A stretch of 64,000 nucleotides of DNA, from assembly GCA_022559985.1 (NCBI GenBank), contig JAFJTR010000061.1, forward strand, positions 1 to 64,000. Reading direction: 5' to 3'. Numbering within the stretch: the stretch's first letter is position 1; each line of letters opens with the position of its first letter. Position numbers and translations under genes: made by a program. Below, one piece after another: positions 35,010-45,039 of this stretch. Below the pieces are notes generated by a model that was not told where the DNA came from, did no database searches, and was given only the letters and a program-made list of their open reading frames with translations. The stretch is from Parastagonospora avenae f. sp. tritici 18332-5. Its lineage: Eukaryota; Ascomycota; Dothideomycetes; Pleosporales; Phaeosphaeriaceae.

Positions 35010-36204
35010 GCTGGAAGTTCGATGACGCAGGTCGTACTAGTAGTAAATACCAATATCAAGGGTATAAAGAAGACCTAGGGTAGCTCCCTTGCTGCAGGCT
35101 TTCTAGCCCTTTGCGGGGGAAAGGCGCAAAAAGTAAAAGTATTGCGATGCGAATGGAGAGCAGTAACGGCGGATGCTTATGTGATTCGTTGCGACCAGCG
35201 CCAGTGGGAAGTAACGCGTCGAAATCGTTCAGATATGGGGTGTGATCCAATCTGGCATTCTCATTGGACGAGAGAATGCTTGATAGGAACGCGCCTGCAT
35301 CATGGTTAAACAGACTGTCAAATGAAGGGAAACCTGCAGCTCTAGGCAAGGGGGGAGCACACGGGAGCGGTGCGGTGGCTGTATAGTGCTGGCGATTATG
35401 GTGGGATACGTGTGAAGGTTGGAGGCTTATCGATGAAGTTTGCGAAGGTGGTTTGTGCGTCGCACGAGAAATGACGACACAGCGTCTTTGTACCGGCAGG
35501 GTGTCTTGAAGGGCGACGACGGCTCGTAATATTTATACTCTTAGCATTCCAATCTTCAACTCGTATGCAATGGCTCGGACCATTACCAAGCCCCTGCACG
35601 CTCTCCAAGCCCCGCTGCACCTGCCATTCTCCCCAGCCCGGCTGATCGCGGCCTCTATCCTATTGTCAGTTTCTTTGCCTCTGAGAGACGGCCATTTTTT
35701 CCGAAGTTTCTAGGTATTGACCAATGTACAGCAAGCCATGAGCGACCTTTGTGAATTGCGCGATGATCCACACCGCAACGTGTCGAGACGTGCATCGTTT
35801 ACCCACATCCAGCAAAGGCAGGTGAGCACGCGACAAGTTTCCAGAATGGCTCCCCCACATTTCGCGTGTATGTGCCAAGCTGCGTCGAGTGGTGGTAGAT
35901 GGCATGCGGCAACGTTGGTCACACGCCTGAGGCCCCTGAACATCATGCATTACCCTAGCTCTAGTGTGTTCGACCTAGCTGGGATTGGTTGCGAGGTAGT
36001 TGAAAATCGTCGCGACGTCGCCCGTCTTTGTACATGTGGAGTGGCGATTGTCCATCAAGGCCAGTCTAGACTCTGTCTTATCAGCTTACATGTCAAGTGC
36101 ATAGGCAACTGCAGACGAGCAGTGGAAGAATGTCCTTGGGAATCTCAAGAGTTTGACAAATGTGCAAGAAGAAGTTCATTTTGACTTTCTAGGTCTGTAG
36201 ACCC
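35010..36204. other. Intergenic region (1.2 kb)
   Basis: Upstream of GDE1 and downstream of the XAP5-type gene, both on the minus strand. A plus-strand frame at 35717-36184 is open for 155 codons but has no recognisable domain or splice signals and is judged chance. Confidence 0.45.
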
Positions 36205-37415
36205 TCACGAGAAGAAAAATGAGTTGCCTTCAATGTCCTTCCGCTGCACCTTTGACAGATCCTTCTCGGGAGCGTACTCTGCCCATGCACTCGCGGGAAA
36301 GATGTGCTTATTCCGCTCGTACCACCTTCTATCTACAACCTTCGTGATGGCGGGATCGTCATTGAACCCCTCCAGCTGATCTTCGGGTATATTCGAATCT
36401 TTGTTTTTGTCCTTGCGAGTCTGATTGAGAGGATCGTATGGGAACGCCTCCTCATTTGTGTCTGCTTCGCTGGCGACGGGCGTTGCTTTTGTTGGCTGTG
36501 CTGAGTAATCGAACAAAAGACCGTTGAAGCCTGTGACCTTGTTGAACAGGAAGTGGTAAAATTCGTAGTGCTGGAGCGGGTGTCAGATTGGATTCTGCAT
36601 TCACAAAAGTCTAGACTTACATGAGGCAGAATGACTTCTCCTCTGACGAGCATCAGATCGTCAACGCTGACCCTGGCCCAATCTCTGCGGCTTCGCTCTC
36701 CGCCCACGCCCAGCTCAGCGCCGACCTTTCTCGCTTTATCCAGGAACAGCCACACTTGCTCACCTTTCTTCATTCTGCACCGACCACCTGGCGTGTTTGT
36801 GCCGTCGTAGAAAACGAACGGTATGATCACCTCAGTTGCCTTCACTGATGCACGCATGACAACAAAGTCCTGTCGTGCCAGATCGGCCTGTTGTGCTTCG
36901 CGCTGCAGCGCCGTCTTCGTCATGACGCGGGGTTTGAGACCAACACTGGTGTTTGCGCCAAGCTTCTTCTTCGGAACCTTGGTTTCAGGTTCGGAGCTTA
37001 CGTCGGCTGGTGTGCTGTCGCGAGGGGTGGGAGGCTTGGAAGTGCAAGAATCGTTTCCTTCATCTTCGTCTATGCCAAAAGACAGTTTTCCCTTTGCGGC
37101 CACCTTGCGCTTCTTCTTGAAAAGAGGCTTTGGTATTGATGCTCTGTACTTTGCAAATTAGCGTGGTAGCGCAATGGGCGAGAAGTCCTACTCTTCTGTG
37201 GGTGTGCTGGCGCCTGAGTCAGCAGCAGAAGTGAGTCCTCGTTCCTTCAGGTCCAGTGCTTCAGCTCGTCGTTTGCGGTAGTCGTTGAGGTTGACCAGAC
37301 CGACAGTTTGCGCCTTCAGTAAATCCTCAGCCGTCGCTGCCTGTGACGTGAAACGCGCATTTTCTGGCGCCTCATTACGTGAGCGATTACTAGCATCAGG
37401 TTGGAATTTGTCCAT
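36205..37415 (-). CDS. XAP5/FAM50 family nuclear protein
   Basis: Three exons: 37415-37192, 37143-36621, 36570-36205, with introns of 48 and 50 nt. The frame closes at 370 residues. The N-terminal third is charged and lysine-rich with a nuclear-type signal (PLFKKKRKV). The conserved XAP5 domain follows: [53 protein letters not shown], and the end [25 protein letters not shown]50A in animals associates with the spliceosome, and S. pombe xap5 affects chromatin and transcript fidelity; a nuclear gene-expression role is therefore expected. It shares a 219-bp divergent promoter with the UBA/AT-hook gene. Confidence 0.93.
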
Positions 37416-37634
37416 GGTCGCTGAATTCAATCTGTGTCGATAATATGGCAAGAGTGTTGGGAAGTAGGGTTCCGGCTTGATCAAATTCGTGCTAAGCCAG
37501 AAACGGCAAGGTGATCCCGTGACCACATGTACGCGACGCGATTTCCGGCGCCTCCAGGGCTGCATGCGCCCCACCACTCACCACTCTCCGCGTCAACACT
37601 AGCACCGCGTTGCGACATGCCATGAATGGTAAGC
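37416..37634. promoter_or_regulatory. Short bidirectional promoter, XAP5 / UBA-AT-hook
   Basis: Only 219 bp separate the two start codons. CA- and CT-rich segments lie in the middle (about 37568-37595). No specific site can be called. Confidence 0.4.
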
Positions 37635-39767
37635 ATGAGAGTAATCCAGGACTCCGATGAGGAGTTCGACGACGACCTTCAAGACGAGGTCCAATCACCG
37701 CGAACGGGAGACGCGTCGTGCGATCATGGCAGAGATACGTCGTCCTTGGAATCGGGCACAGGCTCTACAGGTATACTAACAGCTCGTATTATACTTCAAA
37801 TCTTGGGACTGACTTGATGATCAGAATCGTTGAAAAGGGCGTTTGCCGAAGCACATCGAGATCATCTTCATTCACCGTCAGCTCACTTCGCTGTGCCTTC
37901 CCAAGATGAGCCGCATTCTTCCGTGTCGTTACCTGAGCACGTGAGTAAAAGGATGAAGACTCTCTATGACGACGGACCTTGCATTTCATCGCCAAAAAGT
38001 TCATCTAAGAAAGGGCCAGTCACGTACGAGAAAGAACGGAAGTCCATCAGTAGCAGTCCTTTCTTACATCTTGTCGATACTCAGGCGAGAGATAACAGTC
38101 CCGCTCCTCTATACGACACAGCCCTGAGACTGGAAGGCACCATGCGTGAAGTGTACATGCAGCACGACCCAATGGCCTTGTTCCCAGAGCCTTCAAGCAC
38201 GATCCCGAATGCCACTCTTACTCAACAGCGTATACTCGAGGGTGTGGTAGTGCCCGGCATGCTTGGTCTGGATTCAGAAGCAGACGTTCCTCCGCACCAA
38301 CCGCCCCCGGAGGCCTCGGTACCATGGTCGGATATGATGAAGTTCTCACCTGGAGAGCAGTCTGAGGCATCCTCTCAGAGAGCTAAGGATGACGCAGAGC
38401 CTGATCCCGTCAAACGCTTTACGGAAAATAACCCTGAGCCGCTGAGGTCGCAGCGGAGCCGTCGTGGCTCTTCAATGCGTCTGCGTGGCAGCCCTCAGCG
38501 GAATGAAGTAACGCCGGAGAACATTGACCCAAAAGATGTCATGCTACCACCGCAGCTTACACTTCCAAGCCAGGAATTTGCATTGCCATCCACCACATCT
38601 GGAGCCTCCCAGTTGGACGAGCAGGGAAAGAGTCGAATGTCGTCGCTGCAGACGAACAACAAAACTGGCCCGATTGCTGGTTTCGAAGAAGATCTTGCGG
38701 CGATCGGCCTCCCTACAGAACAATACAAACCCCGTCCAAGCCGGTCGAGATCACTTAAAGCCACCCCGGATAAGCCAATAGACTTCTCTGTGAGGCCTGA
38801 GAAAGCTGCCAAGGGTAGCAAACGGCGCAAGACAACCAACATTGCTGCTACGACCTCTACGGCTGAATATATCACCACGCCGGAGAAGGTGAGGCAGATT
38901 TGTGATATGGGCTTCACGCCTACTTCAACTGGTAGAGCTTTGAAGCAGAACAATGGTGACGTCACTGTAACTGTGGAGTGGCTGATCACTAACGGGCTGG
39001 GTGAAGATGAGCTCGCATCAGGCAACACACCTGAACGACAACCTGCATCAAAGACAGCGAAAGCTGTCCCAGCTACTGTGATCGAACCCCCGCCCGAAGC
39101 ACACATTCTGCCACCGCCAGAGAGTGTCGACGACAGCAAGCTGACTGCGGCTATCGAAACTCCTAGCAAGCCGACAGCTACAGTGGAAACAAGTGCCCCC
39201 ACAAGCGAGATCAATCCTACCGGTGCAACGCAGCAGAGAAGCCCTAAAGTACAGGTGGTCATACCGATGAAATCACCCAATCGGAAAGTGGCGCCCAAAC
39301 CCAATCCACTGGAACCTTCAAGTAAGAAGGCAAAACGAAGGAAGACCACATCAGACTTGCCTGAATCTGAGGCGACCCTAAACACTACAAGCATAATAGA
39401 TATGACCAGGGAGAAAAAGAAGGGTCGAGGTCGTCCCAAGAAATTGGTGAACACAGCTACGCCTGCTGAGCTGGTGGTGCAGAATGTACCGGAGGAACCG
39501 CAGCCCAGGTCTGAGATTCAGGCAGACACAGTTCTCCAAACAATTGAGCCAAACATGACGAACCCAATTACGTCCATGCCAGACGATGCGAAAGACCTAC
39601 CACTTGCACCCGTTGTCACCTCAAAGGACCCGCAATCGTCTCGAACACCTGAGCAAGCCATCAAACCATCAAGTCGCTCGCCGCTGAGCAAGGGAAAAAC
39701 GCCATACCGTGTAGGGCTGAGTAAACGCGCGCGGATCGCTCCTTTGCTGCGGATTGTGAAGAAGTGA
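37635..39767 (+). CDS. UBA domain and AT-hook protein of unknown function
   Basis: Two exons: 37635-37770 and 37825-39767, with a 54-nt intron whose donor is immediately followed by an ACTAAC branch-like sequence. The frame closes at 692 residues. The start MRVIQDSDEEFDDDLQDE was chosen because it is the first ATG of an acidic N-terminus of a kind often seen in ascomycete proteins. A UBA domain is at about 395-440 (KVRQICDMGFTPTSTGRAL, then NNGDVTVTVEWL). An AT-hook-like KKGRGRPKK is near 576, and the C-terminus is basic (YRVGLSKRARIAPLLRIVKK). The rest is Ser/Pro-rich and disordered. A nuclear, DNA-associated, ubiquitin-binding role is inference. Confidence 0.8.
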
Positions 39768-41233
39768 ATCATGGTTCCTTCCTCCCAGACGCGAAGCATG
39801 ACGTACGTCAATGCAACTTTTAACGCGATAATGTAATAGACCAGACTGTGATACCCAATTTTAACATTCAAATTCACCTTGGAAAGAGCCCCCGGTGATG
39901 TGTTGGCATGTTGTAGTGCGCAAAGTACCCATCAGATCCCTAAACAAATACGACGCGATAGATTACTGGCAACAAATGCCGCCAAGGCACTATCGACTCG
40001 TACCGATGCGAGCGACGACAAGGGCGGAAGCGAAGCCTCCAAATGTCTTGGCGAATGCTGCCAAGAGAGTCTTGTGGAAATGAAGGCTTTCAGGGGCACT
40101 CAGCACCAAATGACCGGATCAGGAACGCTCTGCGGGCGGGCCTAATCTTTGAGCGTGCGCTTAGCATCGACTGATCCCGCATCTTGGAGACGAGTTGGTG
40201 TGGTCGAAAAGCTCCATCAATGACAACACAATCATCGTTCAGCTCGTGTTCTGCCTGCAGGCGCATCATCACTATTACTTGAGCATGACTTGTCGGTTGA
40301 TAGCAATTGCAAAACAAATGTGTAACAATAGTGTCTGACAGGCGCCCAACTAGTCAGATGTTTCGAGTCTGTACATTTTGGGAAGGATACTTACAAGAAC
40401 TGGGGTGCATCCGCCGATAATCCTCGCTGTCAATCATCGATAGCCGAGACGACGTTAGGGGCCTCAACAACCTCTGCAGCACCAGCGCGGAAAACGGCAT
40501 AGGGAAATTTGACCACGGCATTGCCGAATGACGCGAAGATGCTACCTAGCGCCAGCTGTAGCGATAGTACTCGAGAACACGACTTTTTCCTGACAGTGCA
40601 GGTCCTTGGCGCGACGGGACACGAATGTGAAGCGAGGAATTCGTTGTTTTTGCTCCGTCGCCTTATGACCTTGGCACTAATTACTGGACTAGCTTCCTCT
40701 CCTATCCCAATATATCAACCGCTTTATGATCGGTGGTGAGCCGTTTTGGTAGACCAATGTTCCGCACGGTGAGTATACGGCTAGTACCCGGACTGCGACG
40801 ACGGTTTGGGTTGATCAGCTACGAGGGGACAACGCAGTTCAGCTCATCCCCGTAGGTTGTCGTTTCAAACCCCGAATTGTCTCCACTATGGCTGTTCGTA
40901 TTGATGAGCGCTTTCAGGCGAGCGCTCTTGGCTGCTGAAAATAGTGGCTGGCTGCAGCGGGCCATTGTCCTTCCACGAGGCGCCACCATCTTGCATCGAG
41001 AAAGTGGCAGCATGGCATTTTTTGTATAAGGGTTTGAGGCAGTCCCTTTCTTGTTCTTCACTCGCTTTGCTTGTCGTTCTGCGTTACATACGCTGCCATT
41101 CGTTGTCACGCTTCGTATCCATTTTTCTAATATTGGTCCTCTGACTACCACACTCGTTACCAAACTTCACTGTCGTTATTGAAGAATACCATTATTTAAA
41201 TTTTAGTACTACACTTATCGAACTTCGACAAAA
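39768..41233. other. Intergenic region (1.5 kb)
   Basis: No gene recognised. The last 250 bp before 41234 are rich in CT/TTC runs, as expected for the promoter and leader of the chitin deacetylase gene. Confidence 0.5.
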
Positions 41234-43650
41234 ATGCGTTTCTCGGACATCTTCGCTGCCTCTCTGGTGGCACCACTTGTTGCTGCCCATGGCGACGTCC
41301 AAGGAGCTCCTAAGCTCTTTGGTATGAGGAACCTCAGGGCCAGGAACCCGCTCTCCGGTCACTCGCACATTGGCCACGCTGCAGATTCTAAGTTCCAGGC
41401 TCGCCAAGGCGGTGTTGTTGATGGTCGATGTGGTCCTGAGGTCGGCGGCATTTCCTGCGATGACGGTTTTTGCTGCTCTACTGCGGGATACTGCGGTGTC
41501 GGCAAGGAATACTGCGCCGCGCCTGACTGTCTCATCGACTTCGGCCCGGCTTGCGATGCAAACAAGACTCCATACGGAGCATCCACCGCTAAGGATGCTC
41601 GGCCCCAGCTCGGAAACATCGAATATGGTGGTGTCGGTATTCGTGAGTGCTTAAACCCGAAGCAGGTCGCCATCACTTACGATGACGGCCCATATATCTA
41701 CACCGAGGAGGTACTGGAGCAGTTCAAGAAGTACGATGCCCGTGCTACTTTCTTCATTACCGGTAACAACCTTGGCAAGGGCTCCATTGACGAGAACTGG
41801 GGCGATGTCATCTCTAAGATGTACGCTGAAGGCCATCAGATTGCTAGGTAAGGTCGCCAATGTCTGTACCAAAGGGTGTTTGCTTACCTATATTCAGTCA
41901 CACTTGGTCTCACCAAAACCTCGACCTAATCACCCATGAGCAAAGGATTGACCAGATGGTCAGGAACGAAATGGCTATCCGCAACATCATCGGCAAATAC
42001 CCGACCTATATGCGCCCTCCTTACTCTGCATGCGAGAGTGCAGAGTGCCAGAAAGATATGAAGGCTCTTGGATACATTGTTACCTCTTTCGATCTCGACA
42101 CCGATGACTACAACCAGCTTACCAAGGAGAAGATCCAGGTCGCCAAGGACAACTTCAAGAAGGGCGTCGACACCGCCGGTCTCAACGGAGACGCGCTCTC
42201 CATCTCCCACGACATCCATGAGCTTACTGCTCTGAACCTCACTGGCTACATGCTCGACTACGTCTACAAGGCTGGCTGGACTGCTGTCACTGTTGGCGAG
42301 TGCATGAACGAGCCTGTTGAGAACTGGTACAGAGATAGCGCTCCAGGTGTCAAGCCTAGCGCTACCCCTTCATCCTCTGCGCCTGTTCCTACTCCTACTG
42401 GACCCACCTCTATCGATGGAATGTGTGGTAGTACATCTGGACAATCTTGCATCGGCTTCAACGGCCCTGCTGGTCTTAGCGAGTGCTGCTCCCCCTCAGG
42501 ATGGTGTGGTAAGTTAAACAGTATGCAAACCATCTCGCGGACCTCATACTAATATCTTTCAGGTAACACTGACGCCTACTGCGGCACCGGCTGCAACCCT
42601 AAGTTCGGAAAGTGCGGGCCCCAGCCATCTGCCGTCGTATCCGCCACCTCTGCTGCTCCCGTTCCCACCGCGTCACTTACAACCTCGACTGATGGCGACT
42701 GTGGTTACGCTGCGGGCAAGACTTGCAAGGGCTTCGCTCTCGATCGCGTCAAGTCCGAGTGCTGCTCGCAACACAACTACTGCGGTAGTTCTGAGGACTA
42801 CTGTGGTCAAGGATGTAACCCGCTGTATGGCAACTGCGGGTCTTCTGGTTCCAGTTCCAGCGCTTCTGTCTCGGCATCTGCTTTTGCCAGCGGTTCGGCT
42901 TCTGGTTCTCAGTCTGAGTCGGTCAGCTCGTCTTCGCACGTTGCATCTTCCTCTTTCACTTCTGTCAGCGCCTCCGCTACTGTTAGCATGACTTCAGACG
43001 TTGTTGCTTCCGCGTCTACGTCTGCCCCAGCATCCCACTCTGATGCCTCGGTCTCACAGTCTACTTACTCTGTTGCTGTGGTCTTTACGTCTGCGTCTGC
43101 CTCCGCCTCAGTCAGCACGTATGACGTCTCCTCCACATCCGAGTCTAACACCTCATCGGCCTCCATCCACGTCTCCAATTCCGAGACTGTGTCGGCATCC
43201 GCCACCCCGTCTGTCCCCATCTCCAAGCAAGACTCGGTGTCTTTTGCATACCCCACAACAACTGCTGACGTCCACTCAACCCACACTCCCGGTGCTGCTT
43301 CCACTGATACACCCATCGCCTCCACCCCCGCCTCCAAACATAACTCCTACCCATACACCACCGCCACCCCCACATACAGCCAAGGCTCAACCATGTCCAT
43401 CATCGTGCGCCCCAGCTCCACCTCTTGCACCGACGACAAGAAGACACCCACTCCCACTCCCACCGGCCCTCCAGTCAGCAAGGACGGCAAGTGCGGCTCA
43501 GCCAATGGTGGCCAGACATGCGCTGGCTACAAGGACCCCTTTGGCGAGAGCGTGCAGTGCTGCTGCAAGGAGAGCGGAAAGTGCTCGAATGACCCCTGGG
43601 CGTGTGGTGTTGGGTGTGATGCGAAGTTTGGAAAGTGTAATAAGTACTAG
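41234..43650 (+). CDS. Secreted chitin deacetylase (CE4/NodB) with four CBM18 modules
   Basis: Three exons: 41234-41847, 41898-42508, 42563-43650, with introns of 50 and 54 nt. The frame closes at 770 residues. A signal peptide spans about 1-18. Order: CBM18-1 (about 62-105, GRCGPEVGGISC, CCSTAGYCG); NodB domain (about 140-360) with TYDDGPY holding the catalytic and metal Asp, HTWSH metal histidines and RPPYSACE; CBM18-2 (GMCG, ECCSPSGWCG, GCNPKFGKC); CBM18-3 (GDCG, ECCSQHNYCG); a Ser/Thr-rich stalk of about 200 residues; and a divergent C-terminal CBM18-4 (GKCGSANGGQTC, CDAKFGKC). It converts chitin to chitosan at the wall, which in pathogens can reduce chitin-triggered immunity. No GPI signal is visible. 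Confidence 0.93.
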
Positions 43651-44229
43651 GTTGTGGTAAATGTTGGGCAGTGTTGCTATTAGATTGGATGGCTTGGTGA
43701 TGTGTCTGACAATGGGATGATTTGATGTTTATGTAAGGGTAATAAAATATGTGAAGGATTAGCCGCTTGTATCGGACGGTTCTGAGTGTTCCATGAGGTA
43801 TTGTGGTATAGTAACTGGCTACATGATGAGAAGATGAAAACATTAGGTCCGTTGTATTAAGCTGGTTACCAAAGATCATGCAACTTACCGATTCTCATCG
43901 CCAGACATTGTACTCAGGGCATCCTTCTCTCTCACTAGTCGAATTCGGGCAATCGTACTCATAGATGTCCGTCTACCTCTCCAGCCGACTGCAGGCCAAA
44001 AGCTAATCCTTACGATGAGGAAGGAGATCCTCATGCAGCAGTATGCGTTCAGTCTCAAACGTAGACTGGAACTAAAAACTGTAGAATCTATACTTACTAC
44101 CGAATCTCTCTATAGACTCAGTAGCCAGCGACATCATCACCAATTAACAAACAAATGAATCTTTTGTAGTGAAACTCAAGCATTAATTTACTTGGGCATT
44201 TTTTGGTATTTTGGGACGAGAGGAAAAGG
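43651..44229. other. Intergenic, convergent 3' ends
   Basis: AT-richer than neighbouring coding DNA; no gene recognised. Confidence 0.5.
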
Positions 44230-45039
44230 TCACCCCGCTAAAATCTCCTCTGTTTCCCAAGCGACTGATAGTAAAGGGAGGTAGCGAGGTTCCAGCCCGC
44301 TCCCCAGCATCTGGGCAATGCTGGAGTGTTCAATTTTACGTAGTTTGTATATGAAATACTGTCTCGTGGCGGGCCCCCAACGCTTGACCGAACAGCCTCT
44401 GAATACTCCTCGTAGACACGCCATACCCCGAATGCAAATCTCTTTCATTGTTGGAGCTGTTACGCCAGTTCCCTCGATCGTAAGGTTTTCAGGGCTGTAT
44501 TGAATAGACATATGTTCCTCCATATAATGTGCGCACTGAAGGTTGAGGCTGTCGATTTTAGCGCAGTAATTATGAACCGCAGTGGTTGATTGGACTGCCT
44601 TGCTTCTGTCAAGCAGTATATCCGCGCGGGGCCTGAAGCTCTGGATATCTCTAATTGAGGACCAGGCTGCGATCCACGAGGTTTCTCTGATCCTTGTAAC
44701 CGGAGTTTGCACTTGCGCTACGACTTTTTTGAAGATTTCCTGAAAAACTGGAAATTCGAACGTTGCGGTAACCCCTAGTTGGACCGTAGAGGCGGAGACT
44801 GGCCCGATTGCTTGACGCTTGGATGGAGCTTCGGCAGGACCCTCAGCACGGCTTGCTAGAGCGTTGAGAGCGTTGAGATTTGTTGGAACACTTGGAGTGT
44901 CGGGCTGGTAGATCACCCATTTGTAGGTGCCATTTGCGATGCCTTGACGTTCTTCGGCCGTAAGGACAACATCTCATGATTCCAGTGGCGAGGCATAAGC
45001 AACGTTGGGGCCGAGAAGGAGGAGCTTGGAGAACTGCAT
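44230..45039 (-). pseudogene. Putative secreted protein gene with a stop just after the signal peptide
   Basis: A frame of 270 codons from ATG 45039 opens with a plausible signal peptide (MQFSKLLLLGPNVAYASPLES), is broken by TGA at 44976-44974 (codon 22), and continues without further damage to the stop at 44230. Directly after the TGA it reads DVVLTAEERQGIANGTYKWV, so the frame is evidently ancestral; TGA could come from CGA (Arg). No intron that removes the stop is apparent. The mature part has a central FEFPVFQEIFKKVV helix and several cysteines and matches no family I know. Translation from an internal ATG would lose secretion. Confidence 0.6.

Noticed and set aside
35717..36184. 155-codon plus-strand frame
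   Set aside because: No domain, no splice signals, and composition unlike the neighbouring real genes.
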